From Dehalococcoidia bacterium (GTDB lineage: Bacteria; Chloroflexota; Dehalococcoidia; GIF9; UBA5629), in the NCBI GenBank assembly GCA_003484395.1, contig DNCV01000071.1, positions 1-21,313 of the forward strand: a stretch of 21,313 bases of DNA, read 5' to 3'. Made by a program: the position numbers and the translations under genes. Of this stretch, positions 7,577 to 14,895 are shown in pieces. The notes below the pieces were generated by a model. The model was not told the DNA's origin, ran no database searches, and was given only the letters and a program-made list of their open reading frames with translations. Every line of letters begins with the position of its first letter. Position 1 is the stretch's first letter.

Positions 7577-8587
7577 ATGGTCATGCAAGAGGTTCGGGAT
7601 GTCGAGAAGAAGATCGCAGCCATACTGCGATTACTCAGCGATTCACCGGAACCGCTCGGCGGCAGGATAATATCGAGAAAGCTGGCGGAACAGGGGATTT
7701 ACCTCAGCGAGAGAGCGGTGCGCTACCACCTGAAACTTATGGATGAACGGGGGTTAACCACGTCAACAAGTAGCAGGGACGGCAGAACTATTGCACCACA
7801 GGGACGCGAAGAATTACAAAACGCTCTGGTTACTGATAAAGTGGGGCTTGTCAACGTTCGCATAGGCCAGTTATCCTATCTCACCACTCTTAACCTGGAA
7901 ACGGGTAAGGGAAATGTACCTGTCGATGTTACCCTATTTCCTGAATTGATGTTTACAAAGGCTCTGGAAGCCATGGCCCCCGTCTTTCGCTATGGCCTCT
8001 GCGCCACAGACCTGGTTGCTGTCGCCCATGAAGGACAGAAGATCGGCGATGTCATTGTTCCCCAGCATAAAATAGGGTTCGCCACACTATGCAATATTAT
8101 TGTCGGCGGGCTGTTCCTTAAAGCGGGTATCCCTATCGATTCTCTTTTCGCCGGCATTTTGGAAACACGTAATCACAAGCCGATACGTTTCATCGACCTG
8201 ATACATTACGACGGTTCAACGCTGGACCCTGCCGAAATGTTCGTCTCAGGCAAGATGACCGATGTCACAGGATCAATAACCTGGGGAGAGGGGAAAATAG
8301 TTGCCAGCTATCATGAAATCCCTGTACAATCTAAATCATCGGCAGATTCCATTATGGAAAAATTAAAGAAACTGGGCACCTGCAAATTTATCCTGGCAGA
8401 GAAATCTAGCGATGCTCTTTTCGAGATACCCGTACGTTTGAATAAGATCGGTTTTGTGTTATTGAGCAGTCTTAATCCGTCCGCCGCCGCCGTAGAAGCA
8501 GGGGTGGAGGTAACCTGTAAGGCAATGAGCGGACTGGCCCCCACCGATAATCTGAAAAGATTTGATGATGTTATGAGAAGCGGATAG
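7577..8587 (+). CDS. nrpR: NrpR-family (DUF128) transcriptional regulator, copy 1
   Basis: The family's studied members are methanogen repressors of nif and glnA that release DNA when 2-oxoglutarate is high, a sign of nitrogen shortage. This 336-aa protein has an N-terminal winged helix (about 10-75; EKKIAAILRLLSDSPEPLGG, then LSERAVRYHLKLMDERGL as the recognition region) and a single NrpR effector domain with conserved GQKIGDVIVPQHKIGFAT and KAGIPIDSLFAGILE. Methanococcal NrpR has two such domains, so this is the short form. ATG 7577 is chosen because GGAGGG lies 7 bases upstream (7564-7569), inside the region an ATG at 7562 would translate. It follows the glutamate synthase genes by 19 bp and resembles copy 2 at 12555 throughout. 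Confidence 0.86.
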   Translation: MVMQEVRDVEKKIAAILRLLSDSPEPLGGRIISRKLAEQGIYLSERAVRYHLKLMDERGLTTSTSSRDGRTIAPQGREELQNALVTDKVGLVNVRIGQLSYLTTLNLETGKGNVPVDVTLFPELMFTKALEAMAPVFRYGLCATDLVAVAHEGQKIGDVIVPQHKIGFATLCNIIVGGLFLKAGIPIDSLFAGILETRNHKPIRFIDLIHYDGSTLDPAEMFVSGKMTDVTGSITWGEGKIVASYHEIPVQSKSSADSIMEKLKKLGTCKFILAEKSSDALFEIPVRLNKIGFVLLSSLNPSAAAVEAGVEVTCKAMSGLAPTDNLKRFDDVMRSG

Positions 8588-8591
8588 CTCA

Positions 8592-9290
8592 ATGGTAAAA
8601 GCAAAATACCGGATATTGATTCTCAGCAATGACACAGCGGAAGCAGGCAGGATAAAATCTGCACTGGAGCTGCAGGGATTTGCCTGTATAGTAGTTCAAC
8701 CGGGCGAAGAATCCATGATCGTAGCAGATCTGGCTGTGATCGACGTTGACAGCCTTGCATTATCAAATCAGATAGAAGCGCTCTTGACTGAACTGAGGCA
8801 AAAAGAACGTAGACCTGTAATTGCCTTATTACAACCAGATGTGCTTCATATACTTCGAGCGCATGCCGATATTGAAGACTTTATCTTGAAGCCATGGGAT
8901 GTGCGTGAACTGGTCTTCCGAATACAGCGAATCATTCGACGTACGGAAAGCTCAAACAGCCATATCATCGTCTGCAATGACCTGCGTATCGATACTGAGA
9001 AATGTGAGGTGTCAATAGCCGGCATGCTTCTCGACCTGACGTTTACCGAATACGAACTCCTTAAATTTCTCGCATCCCATAAAGGCAAGGCGTTCAGCCG
9101 TGAAGCTCTCCTCACCGATGTCTGGGGTTATAACTACTATGGCGGTGAGCGAACTGTCGATGTGCATATCCGGCGGTTAAGGAGCAAAATCGAGGTCGGA
9201 TCTCGCATTTTTATTGAAACTGTCAGAAATATCGGCTATAAATTCGACGATTTTTCCTCAAAAAGCCCTCCAAAAGCCCCAAATTCGTAG
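8592..9290 (+). CDS. OmpR/PhoB-type orphan response regulator with degenerate receiver, GlnR-like
   Basis: This 232-aa protein has a receiver domain (1-120) and a C-terminal winged helix (about 125-222; LTFTEYELLKFLASHKGKAFSREALLTDVWG and RTVDVHIRRLRSKIE, interrupted by a short loop). The phosphoacceptor position is occupied (D51 in LAVIDVDSL) and the K100-P101 pair is kept. The acidic pair that binds magnesium is S12-N13, and the switch Thr/Ser position is leucine (L80). This resembles actinobacterial GlnR, which works without phosphorylation as an activator of nitrogen genes. No histidine kinase is encoded nearby. The gene ends four bases before a series of GTAAC direct repeats upstream of glnA that are typical targets for this domain class. 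The GlnR role is inferred; it could instead be an ordinary PhoP/PhoB paralogue. Confidence 0.82.
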   Translation: MVKAKYRILILSNDTAEAGRIKSALELQGFACIVVQPGEESMIVADLAVIDVDSLALSNQIEALLTELRQKERRPVIALLQPDVLHILRAHADIEDFILKPWDVRELVFRIQRIIRRTESSNSHIIVCNDLRIDTEKCEVSIAGMLLDLTFTEYELLKFLASHKGKAFSREALLTDVWGYNYYGGERTVDVHIRRLRSKIEVGSRIFIETVRNIGYKFDDFSSKSPPKAPNS

Positions 9291-9293
9291 TTT

Positions 9294-9331
9294 TTAACAT
9301 GATTGTAACATTTCTGTAATCTGACGGTAAC
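9294..9331 (+). promoter_or_regulatory. four 11-bp-spaced GTAAC repeats, GlnR/PhoB-like activator site for glnA
   Basis: TTAAC (9294-9298), GTAAC (9305-9309), GTAAT (9316-9320) and GTAAC (9327-9331) occur at exactly 11-bp period with 6-bp spacers. Each adjacent pair fits the gTnAC-N6-GaAAC layout known for GlnR, and the direct-repeat form is typical of OmpR/PhoB-family proteins. Likely -10 elements follow: TATACA (9345-9350) or TATAAT (9354-9359). Neither has a good -35, which fits an activator-dependent promoter. Confidence 0.68.
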
Positions 9332-9344
9332 GGGATTTTGCGAT

Positions 9345-9359
9345 TATACATAGTATAAT
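9345..9359 (+). promoter_or_regulatory. glnA -10 region
   Basis: TATACA (9345-9350) and a consensus TATAAT (9354-9359) are both present. For TATAAT the 17-bp-spaced -35 position reads CGGGAT, and for TATACA an 18-bp-spaced CTGACG is the nearest match and overlaps the GTAAC repeats. A weak -35 next to repeats suggests activation by the response regulator encoded just upstream. Confidence 0.55.
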
Positions 9360-9388
9360 AATACAAGGAGGTGGCCAACACACATAAA

Positions 9389-9427
9389 ATCACGACGTCT
9401 ATACAATCGCAATCAGCAAATCGTGAT
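9389..9427 (+). promoter_or_regulatory. inverted repeat in the glnA leader
   Basis: ATCACGA (9389-9395) and TCGTGAT (9421-9427) form a perfect 7-bp stem with a 25-base loop in the untranslated leader, ending 16 bases before the glnA ribosome-binding site. It may be a leader hairpin or a protein site. I could not match it to a known riboswitch or glutamine RNA motif. Confidence 0.35.
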
Positions 9428-9458
9428 ACAAAATAAAAACAAAGGAGGCATGCTAACC

Positions 9459-10805
9459 ATGGCAGATACAAAAATGAAGGGTACTGATGCAAAAGAATAC
9501 GTTCTCAAAACAGCAAAAGAGCATAATGTGAAATTCATTCATCACTGGTTCACTGATGTTCTGGGCACACTGAAGAGTTTCGCAATTACCATAGAGGAGC
9601 TGGAGACTGCACTTAATGAAGGTATGGGATTCGACGGTTCATCTATTGAAGGATTTTGCCGCATCGATGAAAGCGATATGATCGCTTTGCCTGATCCCAG
9701 CACATTCCGTCTTCTTCCCTGGAGACCAACAGAAAATGCAGTCGCGCGCATGTTTTGCGATGTCTATAGACCGGACGGCACACCGTTCGACGGCGACCCG
9801 CGGTATGTTTTGAAAAAGAATCTCAAAAAGGCTGCAGACCTGGGCTATACATTTTACGTTGGGCCTGAGCTTGAATATTTTTATTTTAAAGATGCCAGGA
9901 GCACTGAACCACTTGATGCCGGCGGCTATTTTGATATGGTACCGCTCGATATGGCACAGGATCTGCGGAGGCAAACAGTGCTGACACTGGAAAAAATGGG
10001 GATCGGCGTTGAATACTCCCATCACGAGGTGGCACCAAGTCAGCACGAGATAGATATGCGCTATACCGATGCGCTAACCATGGCAGATCAGGTCATGACC
10101 TATCGCTTAACTGTCAAACAGATAGCACTGCAAAACGGAGTCTATGCAACATTCATGCCCAAGCCGGTATTCGGTGTCAACGGCAGCGGCATGCACGTTC
10201 ATCAGTCACTATTTAAGGGTAATACCAATGCCTTTTTTGACCCATCAGATAAATATAATCTTTCCAAACTAGCCAAACAGTACATTGCGGGCATACTCAA
10301 GCACGCCCCTGAGATCACAGCGATCAACAACCAGTGGATAAACTCATATAAACGATTGGTGCCGGGCTATGAGGCGCCTGTCTATCTCACGTGGGCACGT
10401 CGTAATCGATCAGATCTGGTTCGCGTTCCCGAATACAAACCAGGCAGAGAGAAAGCCACCAGAATGGAACTGCGATCTCCTGATCCGGGCTGCAATCCGT
10501 ATCTCTGCTTCAGCGTCATGCTTGCCGCCGGTCTCGAAGGCATTGAGAAAGGCTACGAGTTACCTCCGCCCGTTGAAGAGAATGTATTTCACATGTCGGA
10601 AAAAGAGAGAAAGCGCCGCGGCATCAAAACTCTACCGGGAAGCCTTGCCGAAGCTATACAGATAACTGAGAAAAGCTCTCTGGTAAAGAAAACGCTCGGC
10701 GACCATGTTTTCAATGCTTTCATTGAGAATAAGAAGATCGAATGGGATCAATACCGCATACAGATAACGAATTGGGAGATTGAAAGGTACCTGCCAATAA
10801 TATAA
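9459..10805 (+). CDS. glnA: glutamine synthetase, type I
   Basis: GlnA makes glutamine from glutamate, ammonia and ATP and is the entry point for ammonia in this island. The 448-aa length fits the GSI-alpha size class. Motifs visible are the beta-grasp N-domain with DVLGTLK and GFDGSSIEGF, the metal/substrate segments GPELEYFYF and HHEVAPSQHEIDMRY, the ATP-site KPVFGVNGSGMHVHQS, and the C-terminal NQWINSYKRLVPGYEAP, ARRNRS and RMELRSPDPGCNPYL. I see no clear adenylylation-loop tyrosine of the GSI-beta type. ATG 9459 is chosen because AAAGGAGG ends 10 bases upstream (9441-9448); the in-frame ATG at 9450 would be only one base from it. It is probably controlled by the GTAAC repeats and possibly by NrpR. 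Confidence 0.95.
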   Translation: MADTKMKGTDAKEYVLKTAKEHNVKFIHHWFTDVLGTLKSFAITIEELETALNEGMGFDGSSIEGFCRIDESDMIALPDPSTFRLLPWRPTENAVARMFCDVYRPDGTPFDGDPRYVLKKNLKKAADLGYTFYVGPELEYFYFKDARSTEPLDAGGYFDMVPLDMAQDLRRQTVLTLEKMGIGVEYSHHEVAPSQHEIDMRYTDALTMADQVMTYRLTVKQIALQNGVYATFMPKPVFGVNGSGMHVHQSLFKGNTNAFFDPSDKYNLSKLAKQYIAGILKHAPEITAINNQWINSYKRLVPGYEAPVYLTWARRNRSDLVRVPEYKPGREKATRMELRSPDPGCNPYLCFSVMLAAGLEGIEKGYELPPPVEENVFHMSEKERKRRGIKTLPGSLAEAIQITEKSSLVKKTLGDHVFNAFIENKKIEWDQYRIQITNWEIERYLPII

Positions 10806-10814
10806 ACTTAATAC

Positions 10815-12551
10815 ATGCGTAAACTCAGGATAGGTCTTGCCCAGATCAATACAACCGTTGGCGATTTTTCCGGCAATCTTGAGAAGATGCTCAGGGCGGT
10901 TGCCGAAGCCAGGTCTATGGGAGTCGATCTGATAACTTTTCCCGAGCTTGCCATCTGCGGATATCCACCGGAGGATCTCTTATTCAAGCCCAGGTTCATC
11001 AACGAGAACCTGAAATATCTGAACAGGCTTGTTGAGGGGTCCTCCGGCATTACTGTCATTGCCGGCTTTATAGATTCGAAAGAGGATATTTATAACGCTG
11101 CCGCACTTATCCATGACGGCAAGATTGCAGCCGTTTACAGAAAGATGTACCTGCCCAACTACGGCGTCTTCGACGAAGATCGCTATTTCCAGGCAGGATC
11201 TGAATGCCCCGTTTACATGCTCGGCGGCGTCGGCATCGGCATTACCATCTGCGAAGATATCTGGTATGAAGCCGGTCCCGCAACAGCACAAGCCTACACC
11301 GGCGCCGAAGTTATCATTAATATCAGCGCATCCCCCTACCATATTGGCAAAGGGAGCTTCAGAGAACGGATGATAGGAACACGCGCAGCCGACAACCTGA
11401 CAATCATCGCCTTTAACAACCTCGTCGGAGGGCAGGATGAACTCGTTTTTGACGGCAACAGCCTGATATTCGATGAGCACGGCACAACCATTGCCCGCGG
11501 CAAGCAGTTTGAAGAGGATATGATCATTGCTGACCTGGATATCGAATCGGTATTCCGCAGCCGGCTGCATGACCCGCGATGGCGAAAACAAACGCTGCTC
11601 AGAAGCAACGAACCGCAGTACCAGAGCAGACATTTCATCTCCGAGAAATTCCCGGATGCGCTAAAGCCGCCGGTATCAATTCCTCAATCCAAAAGCAGAG
11701 TACTGCCCGGTGAAATATACCATGCGCTGGTACTCGGCACCCATGATTACGTTATCAAAAATGGTTTTCAAAAGGTGGTCATCGGCCTCTCCGGTGGTAT
11801 CGATTCCAGTATAGTTGCCACAATCGCCGTTGATGCTCTCGGTCAAGACAACGTCACCGGTGTAGCCATGCCGTCGCAATTCACGTCCGAAAGCAGTAAA
11901 ACGGATGCGCAACTGCTTGCGGACAACCTCGGCATAAAACTGTTAACGATACCTATCGAAAATGTCTATAAATCGTATCTCGATTCGCTGGCAGAGCCAT
12001 TCTCAGGAACGAACTTCAACACTACCGAAGAAAACATCCAGGCACGCATCAGGGGCAATTTCCTCATGGCGCTGTCAAATAAATTCGGCTGGCTGGTGCT
12101 GACAACGGGGAACAAAAGCGAATATGCGACGGGCTATACGACACTCTACGGTGATATGGCCGGCGGCTTTGCAGTGATCAAAGATGTACCGAAGACACTC
12201 GTCTATGATATAGCAAAATATCGCAACACCGTTGCAGGAAAATCATTGATACCAGATTCTGTATTAACCAAAGAGCCAAGCGCTGAGCTGCGCCCCAATC
12301 AGCGCGATGCAGACAGCCTGCCCCCATACCCTGTGCTCGACCCTATTTTAACCGCCTATGTCGAGCAGGATAAAAGCGTGGAGCAAATCATCAATATGGG
12401 ATTCCCCGAGGAAATCGTTAAACGATCTGTCAGGCTGGTAGATATCAGCGAATATAAGAGAAGACAGGCGCCTCCGGGCATCAAGATTACGGAGAGGGCA
12501 TTCGGCAGAGACAGAAGATTGCCGCTAACCAGCCGGTTTAAAGGACAGTAA
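10815..12551 (+). CDS. nadE: glutamine-dependent NAD+ synthetase
   Basis: NadE performs the last step of NAD synthesis, amidating deamido-NAD with ammonia drawn from glutamine. The 578-aa protein has an N-terminal nitrilase-type glutaminase (about 1-260) with the catalytic triad E44 (ITFPELAICGYP), K110 (YRKMYLPNYGVF) and C146 (GITICEDIWYE). The C-terminal ATP-pyrophosphatase domain has VIGLSGGIDSSIVATIAV and TTGNKSEYATGYTTLYGDMAGG. It starts nine bases after glnA without a clear Shine-Dalgarno sequence, so it is probably translated by coupling and co-transcribed. Its presence here fits a glutamine-use operon and gives the cell a link between glutamine supply and NAD level. Confidence 0.94.
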   Translation: MRKLRIGLAQINTTVGDFSGNLEKMLRAVAEARSMGVDLITFPELAICGYPPEDLLFKPRFINENLKYLNRLVEGSSGITVIAGFIDSKEDIYNAAALIHDGKIAAVYRKMYLPNYGVFDEDRYFQAGSECPVYMLGGVGIGITICEDIWYEAGPATAQAYTGAEVIINISASPYHIGKGSFRERMIGTRAADNLTIIAFNNLVGGQDELVFDGNSLIFDEHGTTIARGKQFEEDMIIADLDIESVFRSRLHDPRWRKQTLLRSNEPQYQSRHFISEKFPDALKPPVSIPQSKSRVLPGEIYHALVLGTHDYVIKNGFQKVVIGLSGGIDSSIVATIAVDALGQDNVTGVAMPSQFTSESSKTDAQLLADNLGIKLLTIPIENVYKSYLDSLAEPFSGTNFNTTEENIQARIRGNFLMALSNKFGWLVLTTGNKSEYATGYTTLYGDMAGGFAVIKDVPKTLVYDIAKYRNTVAGKSLIPDSVLTKEPSAELRPNQRDADSLPPYPVLDPILTAYVEQDKSVEQIINMGFPEEIVKRSVRLVDISEYKRRQAPPGIKITERAFGRDRRLPLTSRFKGQ

Positions 12552-12554
12552 TAC

Positions 12555-13550
12555 ATGGTACAAAATTCCAGCGCTGATACGGAACGAAAAATATTAGCCA
12601 TACTTCAGGTGCTCAGCGAATCAGCGGAATCATTAGGTTCCATCACTATCGCCCGAAAACTCGTACCGCTCGGCTATTCACTGAGCGAACGGGCTATCAG
12701 ATACCATTTACGGATAGCAGATGAGCGTGGTTATACGCAACCGCTGGGACGTGACGGCAGAATGATCACTGCAAAGGGACGTGAAGAGCTGCGTCTGGCA
12801 ATGGCGCCCGAAAAATTGAGCTTTATCCTGGAGAAACTTGAGACACTGGCATTTCGAACGACATTCAATCCAAAAAAACAATCAGGGCTTGTCCCTATCA
12901 ATGTCTCGCTGTTCGATAAAAATATCTATCAAAAAGCAATCAGCGTGATGCAAAAGGCCTTCAGGTCCAAGATCAGGATCAGTGAATTTGTAGCAACGGC
13001 TCAAGAGGGAGAGAAACTGGGAGATATTATCATTCCTGCGGGGAAGATAGGCCTGGCCACCATCTGCAGCGTCGTTATCAATGGCGTGCTTCTCAAAGGC
13101 GGCATTCCTATCAATTCCAAATTCGGCGGCGTCCTTGAGATACGAAATGGCGAGCCACGGCGTTTTGTTGCCATTATCAACTATGGAGGCACATCGCTCG
13201 ATCCTTCAGAACAATACATACGAGCACGAATGACCTCCGTTCTTGAAACAATATCTTCAGGCAATGGCCGCATACTGGCTAACTTCCGCGAGATACCCTC
13301 TCTTTCAAAAGAGCTGGTGGCGGAACTGCTGGCGCAGCTTAGCTATGCCGGTATAGACGGAATGAATTCCCTGGGTGAAATCGGTGAAACCATCTGCCAG
13401 ATTCCTGTAGGCAATAGCCGCGTCGGCCTGGTGCTGCTCGGCGGATTAAATCCCGTAGCAACGGTTGTGGAATCCGGCATCGAAGTCGAAAACATCGCCG
13501 AAAGCGGCATGATGGAATTCAAACAACTCGTACGATTCAGAGACTTGTAA
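12555..13550 (+). CDS. nrpR: NrpR-family (DUF128) transcriptional regulator, copy 2
   Basis: This 331-aa paralogue of the protein at 7577 has an N-terminal winged helix (ERKILAILQVLSESAESLG, then LSERAIRYHLRIADERGYT) and one NrpR effector domain (GEKLGDIIIPAGKIGLAT, KGGIPINSKFGGVLE, GGTSLDPSEQY). It begins three bases after the nadE stop codon. Both copies keep the DNA-binding helix, unlike the arrangement reported in Methanosarcina where one partner carries the DNA-binding function, so each could bind alone or they could form a heteromer. Control of nitrogen genes by 2-oxoglutarate is known for the family; which promoters this copy binds is unknown. Confidence 0.86.
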   Translation: MVQNSSADTERKILAILQVLSESAESLGSITIARKLVPLGYSLSERAIRYHLRIADERGYTQPLGRDGRMITAKGREELRLAMAPEKLSFILEKLETLAFRTTFNPKKQSGLVPINVSLFDKNIYQKAISVMQKAFRSKIRISEFVATAQEGEKLGDIIIPAGKIGLATICSVVINGVLLKGGIPINSKFGGVLEIRNGEPRRFVAIINYGGTSLDPSEQYIRARMTSVLETISSGNGRILANFREIPSLSKELVAELLAQLSYAGIDGMNSLGEIGETICQIPVGNSRVGLVLLGGLNPVATVVESGIEVENIAESGMMEFKQLVRFRDL

Positions 13551-13584
13551 GGCCTCACCTTTATCGGGATATGGATGATGTTTC

Positions 13585-14196
13585 ATGACGACTAAAGAAA
13601 AAGGAAGAGTGTATCAGAATACGGCTGTTAGGCGCGCCCAAATAGCCGATGCCGCAGGAAGGCTTATAGTACGGTATGGCAGCGAGCATATCACTGTCAG
13701 AAGAATCGCCAATGAAATTGGCATTACCGAAGGCGCCATTTACAGACACTTCAAGAGCAAGCGTGATATCCTGCTCATGATGGCTGATATGGCTGAAGAT
13801 AATCTCCTCAGTGACATTGTTGATATCGATCTGGCAAAGGCTTCCGCAATAGAAACACTCCATCGCACTCTTAATAAGGTCATCTCTCAAATAGCAAACA
13901 GAAAAGGCTTTTATTTCCAGGTCATCGCTGAAATTATCAGCTTCGGTGATAAAAAGCTCAATAATAAAACTACCGATCTCATCAATAAATATATCGAACG
14001 TATAAAGGATATTATTGCCACGGGCATCAAAGCAGGAGAAATACGTCAAAATTTGGATACGGATACAGCAGCCACGATGTTTTTTAGCATGATACAGGGT
14101 CTTGTAAATATCTGGACGCTCAGCAACTACGAGTTTAAACTCGAGGAAAAAGCTGAATCACTCTGGCAGTTATACCAAAAATCGATAGTAAACTAA
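13585..14196 (+). CDS. TetR/AcrR-family transcriptional regulator
   Basis: This 203-aa protein has the TetR N-terminal helix-turn-helix (about 14-60): RRAQIADAAGRLIVRYGSEH, ITVRRIANEIGITEGAIYRHFKSKRDIL. The C-terminal two thirds are helical, as expected for a ligand-binding and dimer domain, with no specific ligand clue. ATG 13585 lies 34 bases after the second NrpR gene and the gene is followed by a strong terminator, so it is the last gene of the nitrogen block and likely shares its transcript. TetR proteins are usually repressors; its target is not evident and need not be nitrogen-related. Confidence 0.88.
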   Translation: MTTKEKGRVYQNTAVRRAQIADAAGRLIVRYGSEHITVRRIANEIGITEGAIYRHFKSKRDILLMMADMAEDNLLSDIVDIDLAKASAIETLHRTLNKVISQIANRKGFYFQVIAEIISFGDKKLNNKTTDLINKYIERIKDIIATGIKAGEIRQNLDTDTAATMFFSMIQGLVNIWTLSNYEFKLEEKAESLWQLYQKSIVN

Positions 14197-14203
14197 CAAC
14201 ATG

Positions 14204-14241
14204 AAAAAAGGGGAAGGCTTGAATGGCCTTCCCCCTTTTTT
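14204..14241 (+). terminator. intrinsic terminator after the nitrogen block, shared by convergent genes
   Basis: GGGGAAGGC (14210-14218) pairs with GCCTTCCCC downstream, flanked by six A on the left and a run of T on the right. With an A tract on one side and a T tract on the other, it can stop transcription from both directions. It separates the TetR gene from the convergent minus-strand gene, whose stop codon begins at its edge. Confidence 0.88.
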
Positions 14242-14867
14242 CAGTACATACGCTCCTGATGACCATTTTTTATCCACACAGCCACATCTTTGGCTTTGTC
14301 AGAATCGAATACTTTTGATCCTTTATTGACCGGTTGATTGTCCACCACATCCGCAGTATAAATTGTATACTTTTTGACTTTTTTCCCTGCCACCGGAGGT
14401 GTCAGCTCAACGACAGCGCAACCACGTCCCAACGGGCCTCCATTTGCCGGTCCCCGAGCCATAAAAACAGTATACGTGCTTCCGGGCTGGCTTAGCGCCT
14501 CAATACCACTCTGAATCTGCTGAAAAGTTAGAATGGGCGTATCCTGACCAGCGTCTTTCTTCTGTTCCAGTTTCACTTTCTTCTCGATTTCATCATACCA
14601 GCCATCATAAATGATCATAGCCGCATGTTCATCCAGAGATGTGTAATCTTTTATGTGGATTTTCCGCGCGACAGCATCGTCTTCATCGAAAATGCGAATA
14701 TGGAAAGCCTTTTTATATCCGTTACCGGTATCTTTTTTCACGACAGCTTTAAGCAACTGTGCCAGATTAGGAGCCAGTTTCTTCTCTTCCATAAGATATT
14801 TCTGCACCAGTCCCGGAATCGCGCTCGGACCTAGCAATTTCTCAACTTTATTCTTATTATCAGACAT
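14241..14867 (-). CDS. uncharacterised 208-aa protein, cut off from its ribosome-binding site by an insertion
   Basis: I do not recognise this protein. The native start is most likely the ATG at 14867 (MSDNKNKVEKLLG), giving 208 residues: a helical, lysine-rich N-terminal half, then beta-rich segments (KAFHIRIFDEDD, STYTVFMARG, GCAVVELTPP, KKYTIYTADVV). There is no signal peptide or membrane segment, so it is probably cytosolic. The 2348-bp element inserted at the start codon: its target duplication (GACATTTT, 14863-14870) contains the ATG, and the original GGAGG is now at 17231-17235, seven bases before the other copy of the ATG. An in-frame ATG inside the element's terminal repeat (14897) could add ten residues and allow some translation. 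The coding frame itself is intact, so the insertion may be recent. Confidence 0.7.
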   Translation of the reverse strand: MSDNKNKVEKLLGPSAIPGLVQKYLMEEKKLAPNLAQLLKAVVKKDTGNGYKKAFHIRIFDEDDAVARKIHIKDYTSLDEHAAMIIYDGWYDEIEKKVKLEQKKDAGQDTPILTFQQIQSGIEALSQPGSTYTVFMARGPANGGPLGRGCAVVELTPPVAGKKVKKYTIYTADVVDNQPVNKGSKVFDSDKAKDVAVWIKNGHQERMY

Positions 14868-14870
14868 TTT
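14863..14870 (+). repeat. target-site duplication, left copy
   Basis: GACATTTT directly borders the element's left end and matches 17219-17226. On the minus strand it reads AAAATGTC and contains the start codon of the interrupted gene. Confidence 0.88.
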
Positions 14871-14871
14871 G

Positions 14872-14895
14872 GTTAAGTTAACTAATGGTTGTTTC
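14872..14895 (+). repeat. terminal inverted repeat, left end
   Basis: Starts GTTAAGTTAACT and continues ATGGTTGTT after a variable base. It matches the reverse complement of 17194-17217 at 22 of 24 positions. It contains the stop codon of the 118-aa gene and, just past it, an ATG in frame with the interrupted gene. Confidence 0.88.

Noticed and set aside
9291..9458. NrpR operator GGAA-N6-TTCC upstream of glnA
   Set aside because: I searched the leader and promoter by eye and found no such pair; only GTAAC direct repeats are present.
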